A stretch of DNA of 62,156 nt from Parapedobacter tibetensis (GTDB lineage: Bacteria > Bacteroidota > Bacteroidia > Sphingobacteriales > Sphingobacteriaceae). The notes beneath the pieces are model-generated. The model did no database searches. It was given only the letters and a program-made list of their open reading frames with translations, and had not been told where the DNA came from. Positions 25,393 to 34,056 of this stretch are shown here, one piece after another. The position numbers were made by a program, and so were the translations under genes. Where the stretch lies: the NCBI RefSeq assembly GCF_024704835.1, contig NZ_JAMXBE010000003.1, positions 454,567 through 516,722 of the forward strand, given 5' to 3'. Each line of letters opens with the position of its first letter. The stretch's first letter is position 1.

Positions 25393-26529
25393 TTAAATCC
25401 TGAAAATTAATCCCCAATTCACGTAATCCGCTTGGACGCCATGGAGATTAAGGGTAGATTGGACGCCAATATTAGGGGTGAAGAAATAACGCAAACCAAG
25501 GACCCAATACCAGCCAATATCATGATAGCTGTTGTAATGCAAATATTTACCATACATGGCATTAACTACGAGACGCCCCATAGTAAAATCTGCGCCTGCA
25601 GCGATTCCTAAGCGAATATGATCATAAGAAGACCCATAATACTGGAAGGTTTCATCAAACCGGTCGATATCAAATACACTATGATAATAGACCATGTGCG
25701 TGCCTGACTTTAAGGATAAGGCCCGGTTTATGTAAAAGTTATAGCCTGCATATACGCCTGAACGATAAAATTTCTTCCGCTTGTCGCGGTATTTGCCTCG
25801 TACGCCAGCTCCAATCCATACTTCGGCGTTGTTCCCTTCTATATGGTGGTAGGTTTCAGGAGCGGAAGTAAGGTCTGTTGGTTTGCTCAAAGCAGTTTTC
25901 ACCCCGACTGAGCCAGTCATGGCATTAATCCCTCCGTTTGGCACGACGACGGCGCCATTGGAATAATGCAGAATATTGGCGCCCGCTACTAGGCTTGTAT
26001 TTTGGCTAATCGGGATTTCGGCACTCAATTCGCCTGTCAAGGTTAAATTGATGTGGCTTCCGATGGTAGAGGTCTCCGGTTGGGTGAAGACGTTTTGGGT
26101 GAGGTATGAAAGGCCGATGCCGGGGGTAAGGAGTATCTTGGCGTTGCCGATTTTAAACAGCTGAAAATCGACTTCGGCTAGCGCACCAAGTGCTTGCCCA
26201 GCAGGGTATGCTTTTCCATCAACGATTTCCATCATGTGGTCCAAGTTATTCCATGTCAAACCAAAAGATAGGTTTTTAGCGTTAAAAAACCTTACCCATT
26301 CGTCGGAGCTTGACGCAATGTTTTTGTCATAACTTATGTGCAATCCATATAAATAATTTTTAGAGTGGTTGGCGCTTTCGGCGGAAACATCCAAGCCATA
26401 ATTAGCCTTAATCGAAAGCGCGTGCTTGGTCCTGTCTAATTGGGCAAAAAGCAGTGCAGGCAATACCAACAATAAAAGAAGAACGGAATATTGGATGCCT
26501 GATTTAATGGTTAATAGAATGGGCTTCAT
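25393..26529 (-). CDS. PagL-like lipid A deacylase (acyloxyacyl hydrolase family), outer membrane
   Basis: The 378-residue protein has a signal peptide (about 10-31) and alternates short beta strands with turns as in an outer-membrane barrel. The phrase GANILHYSNGAVVVPNGGIN contains the PagL-type H-x-S-N(G/A) motif with the catalytic His-Ser pair. PagL removes an ester-linked acyl chain from lipid A. The C-terminal 120 residues form a second barrel-like part, so the protein is longer than proteobacterial PagL (about 150-175 residues). The gene follows dxs by 25 bases on the same strand and may share its transcript. Confidence 0.72.
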   Translation of the reverse strand: MKPILLTIKSGIQYSVLLLLLVLPALLFAQLDRTKHALSIKANYGLDVSAESANHSKNYLYGLHISYDKNIASSSDEWVRFFNAKNLSFGLTWNNLDHMMEIVDGKAYPAGQALGALAEVDFQLFKIGNAKILLTPGIGLSYLTQNVFTQPETSTIGSHINLTLTGELSAEIPISQNTSLVAGANILHYSNGAVVVPNGGINAMTGSVGVKTALSKPTDLTSAPETYHHIEGNNAEVWIGAGVRGKYRDKRKKFYRSGVYAGYNFYINRALSLKSGTHMVYYHSVFDIDRFDETFQYYGSSYDHIRLGIAAGADFTMGRLVVNAMYGKYLHYNSYHDIGWYWVLGLRYFFTPNIGVQSTLNLHGVQADYVNWGLIFRI

Positions 26530-26554
26530 GAGTGAATGGTCAGCAATGCAGAAG

Positions 26555-28483
26555 TTATCCCGCCAAGGTATCGGTTTTACGGCCGACAGCGATTTTTCTG
26601 GCCGCGTTGGCGATTGATTGACTATTATATCCACACATGGCCCAAAGTTCATGCTGCTCACCATGTTCTATCACTTCATCCGGTATGCCTAAGCGCACCA
26701 CCGTTGCTTGGTAGCTATGGTCTGCCATGAATTCCAGCACGGCACTTCCCATGCCTCCATGTAGGCAACCGTCTTCAATGGTGATGATTTTTTTGAATTT
26801 GCCGAAAACCTCATGCAAGAGGGTTTCGTCCAATGGCTTGGCGAAACGTAGGTCATAATGTGCAGGGAATATCCCTTCTTGATTAAGCTCAATACAAGCT
26901 TTCACCGCCTCATTACCGATATGTCCGATGCTGAGGAAAGCCAGCTCTTCACCATCACATATTTTATGGCCTTTACCCACTTCTAAAGCCTTGAGAGGCC
27001 TCCGCCAATCGGGCATCACACCCTGTCCTCGTGGATACCGGATTACAAACGGACCCATACCGTCCTGTTGGGCGGTGTACATGAGATTGCGCAGCTCTTC
27101 TTCGTTCATGGGCGCTGCTACGGTAAGGTTGGGAATGCACCGCATGAAGGCAATGTCATAAGCCCCATGGTGTGTGGGGCCATCCGCTCCGGCGATACCT
27201 GCACGATCAAGGCAGAAAACCACATGGAGCTTTTGGATAGCCACATCGTGTATCACCTGATCATAAGCGCGTTGCATGAAGCTGGAATAAATGTTGCAAA
27301 ACGGCACCATCCCTTGGGTAGCTAATCCTGCCGAAAAGGTCACGGCATGTTGCTCGGCAATACCCACATCAAAAGCCCTATCGGGCATGGCTTTCATCAT
27401 GATGTTCATGGACGAACCAGAAGGCATCGCCGGAGTGATGCCCATGATTTTATCGTTCTTTTCGGCCAATTCCACAAGTGTGTGCCCAAAAACATCTTGA
27501 TATTTCGGGGCAACTGGAATGTCTTTTTTAGATTTTTTGATTTCCCCGGTAATCTTATCGAACAGCCCGGGAGCATGCCACGTGGTTTGGTCCCTTTCGG
27601 CCAATGTATAACCCTTGCCCTTTACCGTGATGCAATGTAAAAGCTTAGGTCCAGGGATATCACGCAGATCGTCCAATGTATGGATAAGCCGTTTCACATC
27701 ATGCCCGTCAACGGGCCCGAAATAACGGAAATTAAGCGATTCGAATAGGTTGCTGTTCTTGAGCAACGTCCCTTTTATGCTTTTTTCAATTTTTTTCGCT
27801 ACACCAAGCGCATCGGGGCCTATTTCCGATATTTTGGCAAGTACATGTGCAATATCATCCCTGAACCGGTTCCATGACTTGGATGTGGTGATGCTGGTGA
27901 GGTATTCCTTCAATGCCCCCACATTGGGGTCAATAGACATGCAATTGTCATTGAGGATGACCAATAGGTTGGATTTTTCAATGCCGGCATGGTTGAGCGC
28001 CTCGAAAGCCATTCCGGCGGTCATGGCCCCATCCCCGATAACCGCTATATGTTGACGATCGGTTTCACCCTTGTAATGCGAAGCCACAGCCATGCCTAAT
28101 GCAGCGGAAATGGACGTTGAGGAATGCCCCACACCAAAAGTATCGTATTCACTCTCACTTCGCTTAGGGAATCCGCTGATACCATCCAATACACGATTGG
28201 TGTGGAATACTTCACGCCTGCCCGTGATGATTTTGTGGCCATAGGCCTGATGGCCTACATCCCAGACCAATTGGTCATAAGGTGTGTTGAGCACATAATG
28301 TAAGGCCACAGTAAGTTCCACCACGCCAAGGCTTGCCGCAAAATGGCCGCCGTGGACCGAGACGGTGTCTATAATGTATTGGCGCAATTCACCACACAGT
28401 TTTACCAGATCAGCTTTGCGAAGCTGTTTCAGGTCTGCAGGCGCATTTATTTTTTTAAGTAGTTCTCCGGCTTCAATCTCCAT
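26555..28483 (-). CDS. dxs: 1-deoxy-D-xylulose-5-phosphate synthase
   Basis: Dxs joins pyruvate and glyceraldehyde 3-phosphate in the first step of the MEP pathway using thiamine diphosphate. The 642-residue protein has the cofactor-binding phrase VIGDGAMTAGMAFEALNHAG, the N-terminal VHGGHFAASLGVVELTVALH, and DRAGIAGADGPTHHGAYDIA in the pyrimidine domain. Length and order of the three transketolase domains are normal. Confidence 0.97.
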   Translation of the reverse strand: MEIEAGELLKKINAPADLKQLRKADLVKLCGELRQYIIDTVSVHGGHFAASLGVVELTVALHYVLNTPYDQLVWDVGHQAYGHKIITGRREVFHTNRVLDGISGFPKRSESEYDTFGVGHSSTSISAALGMAVASHYKGETDRQHIAVIGDGAMTAGMAFEALNHAGIEKSNLLVILNDNCMSIDPNVGALKEYLTSITTSKSWNRFRDDIAHVLAKISEIGPDALGVAKKIEKSIKGTLLKNSNLFESLNFRYFGPVDGHDVKRLIHTLDDLRDIPGPKLLHCITVKGKGYTLAERDQTTWHAPGLFDKITGEIKKSKKDIPVAPKYQDVFGHTLVELAEKNDKIMGITPAMPSGSSMNIMMKAMPDRAFDVGIAEQHAVTFSAGLATQGMVPFCNIYSSFMQRAYDQVIHDVAIQKLHVVFCLDRAGIAGADGPTHHGAYDIAFMRCIPNLTVAAPMNEEELRNLMYTAQQDGMGPFVIRYPRGQGVMPDWRRPLKALEVGKGHKICDGEELAFLSIGHIGNEAVKACIELNQEGIFPAHYDLRFAKPLDETLLHEVFGKFKKIITIEDGCLHGGMGSAVLEFMADHSYQATVVRLGIPDEVIEHGEQHELWAMCGYNSQSIANAARKIAVGRKTDTLAG

Positions 28484-28766
28484 AGTTGCCAGGTTTGGAA
28501 AATCGATACAAAGTAACTAATAATTATTGATACCATGGCTTATAATTTTCACGGCCGCCAAGTACGGCAGGGCAATGATAGGTCAAGCATCCTGTGGAAG
28601 CGAATGACCCCATCATCCATTTAAACTTTAAACTTCCCTTAAGTATCGTTTAAGACAAGTAAATAGTTTGTGCTAATGAGAAAACAAGAAATAGCAGGGA
28701 TTGTTTCTAGCGCTTTGGGCAGCATATCCCGGCGAAGGTTGTTTGGATACTCAAAAGAATTAATAC
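28484..28766. other. Intergenic region between divergent dxs and scpA
   Basis: Apart from the scpA promoter at its right end I see no gene, RNA or repeat. A minus-strand TTACTTTG about 30 bases before the dxs ATG is a near match to TAnnTTTG and may serve dxs. Confidence 0.5.
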
Positions 28767-28797
28767 TTGTGAGAAAAACTAAGTTTATCTAAGTTTG
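28767..28797 (+). promoter_or_regulatory. Promoter of scpA
   Basis: TTG (28767-28769), 20 bases, TAAGTTTG (28790-28797). The context TTTATCTAAGTTTG is the same as at the beta-lactamase promoter (7784-7797). The ATG follows 6 bases after the -7 box, so the mRNA should be leaderless or nearly so. Confidence 0.7.
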
Positions 28798-28803
28798 ACC
28801 CAA

Positions 28804-29550
28804 ATGCAGCCCGAAGGATATGAAATAAAACTCGCCCAGTTTGAGGGGCCATTTGATTTGTTGCTGTTTTTCATCGAACGCGACGAATTGAATATCCATG
28901 ATATCCCAATAGCCAAAATTACCAATGATTTCCTGGATTACATCCAACATATGCAGGCATTGAACATGGAACTGGCCAGTGAATTTATTTTTGTGGCTGC
29001 TACGCTGATGCGTATCAAGGCCAAAATGCTGCTTCCTAGGCCCGAGTTGGATGAAGATGGCAATGAAATAGACCCCAAACAGGATCTTATACAGAAATTG
29101 GTGCTGTATAAACAATTTAAGGAAGTATCCGAGGAACTTCGGGCCCTTGAAGAAGAGCGGTTAAAACAGGCCAAACGGGGTAATATCACCGTGGATTTGC
29201 GTTTGGCGGCTGAACACGCGGGGATGGGCGAGGAATTGACCACCTTCGACCTCTATAAGCTGATGTTGGTATACGAAAAGCAGCTATATAATTACACCAA
29301 TCGTAGTAAAGAAGTGCGGCATACGGTGGTAAGATATCCCTACACCATCGAGCAACAGAAAAAGGCGATTGAGTCGCTGGTGGCCATCAACCAAAAGTTG
29401 GACTTTAGCGCCATTGTCAAAAACTCTGAAAATAAGGTGCAGTTTGTCTATAATTTTCTGGCCATACTGGAGATGTTGCAACAGCAATTGTTGGAATTGC
29501 AAACTGGATTGGGGTTCAATAATTTTTGGGTAGGGAAGCGAAAAAAGTAA
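28804..29550 (+). CDS. scpA: Segregation and condensation protein A
   Basis: ScpA is the kleisin subunit that links Smc heads in chromosome condensation. The 248-residue protein starts EIKLAQFEGPFDLLLFFIER, the N-terminal kleisin signature, then has MELASEFIFVAATLMRIKAK and MLLPRPE. The C-terminal winged-helix part (LVAINQKLDFSAIVKNSENK) is present. The start at 28804 follows the promoter; an in-frame TTG at 28795 lies in the -7 box. No scpB is adjacent. Confidence 0.92.
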   Translation: MQPEGYEIKLAQFEGPFDLLLFFIERDELNIHDIPIAKITNDFLDYIQHMQALNMELASEFIFVAATLMRIKAKMLLPRPELDEDGNEIDPKQDLIQKLVLYKQFKEVSEELRALEEERLKQAKRGNITVDLRLAAEHAGMGEELTTFDLYKLMLVYEKQLYNYTNRSKEVRHTVVRYPYTIEQQKKAIESLVAINQKLDFSAIVKNSENKVQFVYNFLAILEMLQQQLLELQTGLGFNNFWVGKRKK

Positions 29551-29600
29551 CCTTGCAGAAATGCGACAGGGCTTTCTGCAAATGGAAATTTCCCTACCTT

Positions 29601-29608
29601 TACCTTTG
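29601..29608 (+). promoter_or_regulatory. -7 box before the hydroxyacid dehydrogenase gene
   Basis: TACCTTTG is a perfect TAnnTTTG match 19 bases before the ATG at 29628. It supports that start over a longer in-frame reading from 29526 that would overlap scpA. Confidence 0.45.
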
Positions 29609-29627
29609 TTATACCAAAGATAAGCTT

Positions 29628-30902
29628 ATGCCCTATATCCACGCACTTCAACGGCAGAAGAACATTTTTCTGGATGGGATGTCGGGAAAGCGGCCCGCCG
29701 TCCCCTTTCATGCTACCGAACTCCGAATGGCTGCCAAGAAAAACCTATCGACAAGGGCATGGGCATACATTGATGGGGGAGCTGGAAATGAGGAAAGTAT
29801 CATATCCAATGCAACGGCCTTTTCCAATGTGCGTATACTTCCACGGATGATGTACAACAATGAGTCGGCAGATTTCTCCACGTCTTTATTAGGAATGAAT
29901 TTACCGGCTCCCTTGTTATTGGCGCCAATAGGCGTGCTGGATTTGGTTTGCCCGCAGGCGGACCGGGTAGTTGCCCGTGCATGCCAAAATGTAGGGGTGC
30001 CATTTGTGTTTTCCAATCAGGCAGGCACACCCATGGAAATCTGCGCACACGATATGGGCGATACCCCAAGATGGTTCCAATTGTATTGGAGCAGATCGGA
30101 CGATTTAGTACGTTCATTCGTACACCGGGCTGAGGCATGTGGGTGCAAAGCCATTGTGCTCACCGTAGACACGACATTGTTGGGCTGGCGTAACCGCGAC
30201 TTAGCCTTGGGATACTTACCCTTTCTAAAGGGGATGGGAATCGCCCAATATACATCGGACAACGTGTTCAAGGCGATGCTTGGTGATGGAGAAGGACGAG
30301 GTATTACCGGAGCACCCAAACCGAAGGTGACACTTGAAACCATTGCCAATCTGCTGCAACTGAAAGCAAATTATCCTGGCGGGTTCTTTAAAAACCTTTT
30401 TCGCAAGGAGCCATTGGCGGCAGTGCGATTGTTCATCAATATTTACTCCAATCCGGCATTGAGTTGGGAGCAGGTTACCTGGCTGAGGCGGCAAACCAAA
30501 CTACCCATCCTTATTAAGGGTATATTGCGTGCCGACGACGCGCTAAAGGCGCTGGATGCTGGGGTCGATGGCGTTGTGGTATCCAACCATGGTGGACGCC
30601 AGGTGGACGGGGCTATACCTACATTGGATGCCTTGGTAGCAATCAGAAAGGCTGTTCCGAAGCCGTTCCCTTTATTACTCGATAGTGGGATACGAAGCGG
30701 CAGTGACCTATTCAAGGCTCTGGCTTTAGGTGCCGATGCTGTATTGTTGGGAAGGCCTTATGCCTATGGGTTGGCCATAGGCCATCAACAGGGGGTGGAG
30801 GATGTTATCTTGAATATCCTCAATGATTTTGAACTCACGGCGCGTTTAGCGGGGTGCCGTAGCCTTGTGGAAATCGACGCAAGCATGATATCATTTGCCT
30901 AA
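29628..30902 (+). CDS. FMN-dependent alpha-hydroxy-acid dehydrogenase/oxidase (LldD family)
   Basis: The 424-residue protein has the FMN hydroxyacid dehydrogenase barrel: AWAYIDGGAGNEESIISN near the N-terminus, PLLLAPIGVLDLVCPQAD, LIKGILRADDALKALDAGVD, the active-site VSNHGGRQVDGAIPTLDAL with the catalytic His and Arg, and DSGIRSGSDLFKALALGADA. Members oxidise lactate, glycolate or mandelate. The gene converges with aat and overlaps its 3' end by 12 bases. Confidence 0.88.
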   Translation: MPYIHALQRQKNIFLDGMSGKRPAVPFHATELRMAAKKNLSTRAWAYIDGGAGNEESIISNATAFSNVRILPRMMYNNESADFSTSLLGMNLPAPLLLAPIGVLDLVCPQADRVVARACQNVGVPFVFSNQAGTPMEICAHDMGDTPRWFQLYWSRSDDLVRSFVHRAEACGCKAIVLTVDTTLLGWRNRDLALGYLPFLKGMGIAQYTSDNVFKAMLGDGEGRGITGAPKPKVTLETIANLLQLKANYPGGFFKNLFRKEPLAAVRLFINIYSNPALSWEQVTWLRRQTKLPILIKGILRADDALKALDAGVDGVVVSNHGGRQVDGAIPTLDALVAIRKAVPKPFPLLLDSGIRSGSDLFKALALGADAVLLGRPYAYGLAIGHQQGVEDVILNILNDFELTARLAGCRSLVEIDASMISFA

Positions 30903-31532
30903 ACCTGCTAAGAAACCCATATATACTTCGCGCGGGATCATCCTTGCTCCCATCGATGCCAAATGTTCCGTATATACTTGGCAATCGATAAGGCGATAGT
31001 GCTGGGTTTGGCACAACCCGATCAAGGCTGCCTTGGATGCGTTGGGGGTTTGGCTGAACATACTCTCGCCACAAAACACATCGCCAAGGGCTATACCATA
31101 TAGCCCACCGACCAACTGCCCTTCTTGCCATACTTCCACGGAATGGGCTATCTCCAATACATGTAGGCTGGTATAGGCTTTTTGCATGTCGGCCGTAATC
31201 CACGTGCCCTCCTGTCCACGGCGGGGTTGGAGGGCGCAAGCGGTGATGACTTCGGCAAAAGCCTTGTCAAGGGTGACTTCGAACGCGCCAGAGCGCCTCA
31301 TCCGCCGCATGCTCTTGCTTATTTTTAGTTCTTCAGGAAAAAGGACAAATCGTTCATGCGGTGAATACCAGAGGATAGGAGTTTCATCACTATACCATGG
31401 GAAAATACCATTTTGGTAAGCTGCAATGAGTCTATCGGGGCGTAAATCACCCCCAATGGCGAGTAGTCCATCAGATTCGGCCAACGTCGGATTGGGGAAA
31501 CCGATATCGTCATCGTCCAGTTGGAAGATCAT
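30891..31532 (-). CDS. aat: Leucyl/phenylalanyl-tRNA-protein transferase
   Basis: Aat adds Leu or Phe to N-terminal Arg/Lys residues, marking proteins for ClpAP (N-end rule). The 213-residue protein has FPNPTLAESDGLLAIGGDL, LWYSPHERFVLFPEELKISK, and GLYGIALGDVFCGESMFSQT, then NASKAALIGL. Length is normal. rbfA lies 6 bases upstream on the same strand, so the two are probably one transcript. Confidence 0.95.
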   Translation of the reverse strand: MIFQLDDDDIGFPNPTLAESDGLLAIGGDLRPDRLIAAYQNGIFPWYSDETPILWYSPHERFVLFPEELKISKSMRRMRRSGAFEVTLDKAFAEVITACALQPRRGQEGTWITADMQKAYTSLHVLEIAHSVEVWQEGQLVGGLYGIALGDVFCGESMFSQTPNASKAALIGLCQTQHYRLIDCQVYTEHLASMGARMIPREVYMGFLAGLGK

Positions 31533-31538
31533 CTATGT

Positions 31539-31913
31539 TTATTCCGGTTGCCTGGGTTCTTTACTGATTTCATCAAAGAGCTTATCCATATGTTCAACAT
31601 ATTCGTTGGTGTCATCCAGAAAAAATTCCAGTTGTGGTACAACCCGGGCTTGGTTTTTTATGCGGGCACCCAGTTTATAGCGAATTTCGCCTGCATGCGA
31701 TTTGATATTGATTATGTCGTCCTTGGCTTGTTTCGTGTTAAGGAAACTGAGGTATACACGTGCAATGGCTAGGTCAGGGGTAACCCTTACACGGGTCACC
31801 GTTATAAACGCCCCCGGAGCCCATGTGTTGCCCTCTCGCTGGAAGAGTTCGCCCAAATCCTGCTGTATGACCCCAGCAAATCGTTGTTGCCTCTTGCTTT
31901 CTTTGCTGCTCAT
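31539..31913 (-). CDS. rbfA: Ribosome-binding factor A
   Basis: RbfA binds the 30S subunit and helps mature 16S rRNA. The 124-residue protein has the KH-like core (RQQRFAGVIQQDLGELFQRE, VTRVRVTPDLAIARVYLSFL) and the family ending RVVPQLEFFLDDTNEYVEHM. Its ATG overlaps the stop codon of an upstream frame as ATGA. Confidence 0.93.
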   Translation of the reverse strand: MSSKESKRQQRFAGVIQQDLGELFQREGNTWAPGAFITVTRVRVTPDLAIARVYLSFLNTKQAKDDIINIKSHAGEIRYKLGARIKNQARVVPQLEFFLDDTNEYVEHMDKLFDEISKEPRQPE

Positions 31914-32242
31914 GATATTGCCTTTAGTAATTGAAAATATGCGTTCAAAGCAAGGTTATCACCAAAAGCACAAAATCTGGATGAACAATCGAGGTCGTCT
32001 TCAAAGTCTTGCACCAAAGTATAGGAGATGGGTATAGCCTTTGCTTGTAATGCAAAGGTAATGATTTTTCCCGACGAATAAGTATGAGACCGTTGCTTAG
32101 TCCAGACCCATGAGTTGTTGAGCGGTGGCAGCTGGGCATGATAGAAAAAACAAATGGGTAGACCACCCGAAGATAAAGAAAAAAATAATTGTATAATAAA
32201 AAACAAATGCTGATATTTGCAAGCTCTTTGCGAAAAAGGCAT
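31910..32242 (-). CDS. Hypothetical protein overlapping rbfA
   Basis: A minus-strand frame of 110 codons ends in TGA that overlaps the rbfA ATG as ATGA, a common sign of coupled genes. The last 60 residues (KQRSHTYSSGKIITFALQAK, then FCAFGDNLALNAYFQLLKAI) read like protein. The first 50 overlap the AT-rich promoter region of rpmB and may not be translated. I recognise no family. It could be a decayed gene. Confidence 0.3.
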   Translation of the reverse strand: MPFSQRACKYQHLFFIIQLFFSLSSGGLPICFFYHAQLPPLNNSWVWTKQRSHTYSSGKIITFALQAKAIPISYTLVQDFEDDLDCSSRFCAFGDNLALNAYFQLLKAIS

Positions 32243-32269
32243 TTAACACGATAAAAACAGCATACAATC

Positions 32270-32503
32270 ATGTCAAGAGTTTGTGATTTAACAGGAAAAA
32301 CGGCAATGAACGGATTCAACGTTTCGAATTCCAATGCGAAAACCAAACGTAAATTTTATCCCAATTTGCAGACCAAGCGGTTCTTCATACCTGAAGAAAA
32401 CCGTTGGATTACCCTGAAAGTATCCACCTCGGCGATAAAAACGATCAATAAAAACGGCATCACTGCTGTCATCGATAAGTTTATCAAAAAAGGATACGTT
32501 TAA
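32270..32503 (+). CDS. rpmB: 50S ribosomal protein L28
   Basis: The 77-residue protein has the bL28 core: MSRVCDLTGKTAMNGFNVSN, SNAKTKRKFYPNLQTKRFFI and ITLKVSTSAIKTI. It heads the order rpmB-rpmG-DUF4295 that is typical of Bacteroidota. Confidence 0.97.
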   Translation: MSRVCDLTGKTAMNGFNVSNSNAKTKRKFYPNLQTKRFFIPEENRWITLKVSTSAIKTINKNGITAVIDKFIKKGYV

Positions 32504-32577
32504 GGAGTGCGCGCTCGCTGAGCGACTTAGTTTGAATTTTACCCGTTCGATTCGACGGATTACAATACACTACAACA

Positions 32578-32760
32578 ATGGCTAAAAAAGGAAATAGGGT
32601 ACAGGTTATCTTGGAATGTACTGAGCACAAAGAGAGTGGTCTTCCAGGGATGTCGCGTTACATCACGACCAAAAACAAGAAAAACACCACCGAACGATTG
32701 GAGTTGAAAAAATTCAATCCCGTATTGAGGCGTGTGACGGTTCACAAAGAAATTAAATAA
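32578..32760 (+). CDS. rpmG: 50S ribosomal protein L33
   Basis: The 60-residue protein ([40 protein letters not shown]) is bL33. It lacks the four zinc-binding cysteines found in the zinc form, having only one Cys, so it is the zinc-free form. It lies 74 bases after rpmB. Confidence 0.96.
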   Translation: MAKKGNRVQVILECTEHKESGLPGMSRYITTKNKKNTTERLELKKFNPVLRRVTVHKEIK

Positions 32761-32808
32761 ATCCAGCGATTGGCTTTCAAGGGCAATTGCATAACTAATT
32801 AGAAAGAC

Positions 32809-32994
32809 ATGGCAAAGAAAGCAGTAGCATCACTCAAAACCGGTAAAGGGAAAGATTACACGAAGGTAATCACCGCCGTAAGGTCTCCGAAGACCGGCGC
32901 ATACACCTTTAAGGCAATGATTGCACACAACGACCATATCAAAGACGCTATAGAAGTGGCCAAAGAAGCCGTTATAGAATCGGCCGCACAATAG
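32809..32994 (+). CDS. DUF4295 protein, small ribosome-associated protein of Bacteroidota
   Basis: The 61-residue basic protein (MAKKAVASLKTGKGKDYTKV, ITAVRSPKTGAYTFKAMIAH) belongs to DUF4295, found next to rpmG in Bacteroidota. I recall it being assigned as a phylum-specific large-subunit protein (bL38) in a ribosome structure, but this was not checked. Co-transcription with the ribosomal genes fits that. Confidence 0.88.
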   Translation: MAKKAVASLKTGKGKDYTKVITAVRSPKTGAYTFKAMIAHNDHIKDAIEVAKEAVIESAAQ

Positions 32995-33018
32995 CTTTTG
33001 TGTGTTACGATATTGCTA

Positions 33019-33054
33019 GAAGCCGTTTCGGAGGTCAACCGGAAGGGCTTTTTT
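33019..33054 (+). terminator. Intrinsic terminator after the ribosomal protein operon
   Basis: AAGCC (33020-33024) pairs with GGCTT (33046-33050). Inside, TTTCGG pairs with CCGGAA with one wobble, and the hairpin runs into six T. It separates DUF4295 from ftsY. Confidence 0.65.
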
Positions 33055-33081
33055 GTTGTGATTAATTTAGCAGCATGAACT

Positions 33082-34044
33082 ATGGGATTGTTTGATCTTT
33101 TCAAAAAGAAGCAAGAAACTCCTGAAGCGCAGCAAGCGCTTGATAAAGGGCTTGAGAAAACTAAGGAAGGATTTTTCTCCAAAATCACCAAGGCCGTTGT
33201 AGGTAAATCTAGTGTGGATGATGAGGTTCTCGATGATTTGGAGGAAATATTGGTTACATCTGACGTGGGTGTAAACACTACCCTTAAAATTATAGCGCGG
33301 ATCGAAGCACGTGTATCTCGCGATAAATACGTGAATACTTCCGAACTCAATGCGATCCTGAGAGACGAAATCCAAGCACTCCTTGCCGAAAACAACAGCT
33401 CGGATTTTGAGCATTTTGAATATGGCGACCACAAGCCTTACGTCATCATGGTGGTAGGTGTAAACGGTGTGGGTAAAACTACGACCATAGGCAAATTGGC
33501 TTATCAACTCAGGGAGGCCGGCAATAAGGTGGTGTTGGGAGCTGCCGATACATTCAGAGCCGCTGCCGTAGATCAAATCAAACTTTGGGGTGAACGGGTG
33601 GGCGTGCGTGTAGTGGCGCAGGCTATGGGCTCTGATCCAGCATCTGTGGCTTTCGATACCATAAAATCTGCCGTGGCCAATGGCGATGATGTGGCCATCA
33701 TCGATACAGCCGGAAGATTGCACAACAAGGTCGCCCTGATGAATGAACTCAGCAAAATCAAGAATGTGATGCAAAAAGTCGTCCCCGATGCACCACATGA
33801 AATCCTACTGGTGCTCGATGCTTCCACAGGACAGAATGCCATTGAGCAGTGCAAGCAGTTCACCCAAGCGACGGATGTGAATGCCTTGGCATTGACCAAA
33901 CTCGATGGTACGGCCAAGGGGGGTGTAGTTATTGGCATCTCTGACCAATTCAAAATCCCCGTGAAATATATTGGTGTGGGCGAAAAAGTGGGGGACCTAC
34001 AGCTATTCAACAAAAGAGAATTTGTGGATTCGCTGTTTAAGTGA
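33082..34044 (+). CDS. ftsY: Signal recognition particle receptor FtsY
   Basis: FtsY is the membrane receptor for SRP in co-translational targeting. The 320-residue protein consists of the N and G domains only: VGVNGVGKTTTIGKLAYQLR (P-loop), ADTFRAAAVDQIKLWGERVG, IIDTAGRLHNKVALMNELSK, LTKLDGTAKGGVVIGISDQF and KYIGVGEKVGDLQLF. The acidic A domain of the E. coli protein is missing, as is usual in this phylum. Confidence 0.97.
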   Translation: MGLFDLFKKKQETPEAQQALDKGLEKTKEGFFSKITKAVVGKSSVDDEVLDDLEEILVTSDVGVNTTLKIIARIEARVSRDKYVNTSELNAILRDEIQALLAENNSSDFEHFEYGDHKPYVIMVVGVNGVGKTTTIGKLAYQLREAGNKVVLGAADTFRAAAVDQIKLWGERVGVRVVAQAMGSDPASVAFDTIKSAVANGDDVAIIDTAGRLHNKVALMNELSKIKNVMQKVVPDAPHEILLVLDASTGQNAIEQCKQFTQATDVNALALTKLDGTAKGGVVIGISDQFKIPVKYIGVGEKVGDLQLFNKREFVDSLFK

Positions 34045-34056
34045 TGGAATTGTGTT

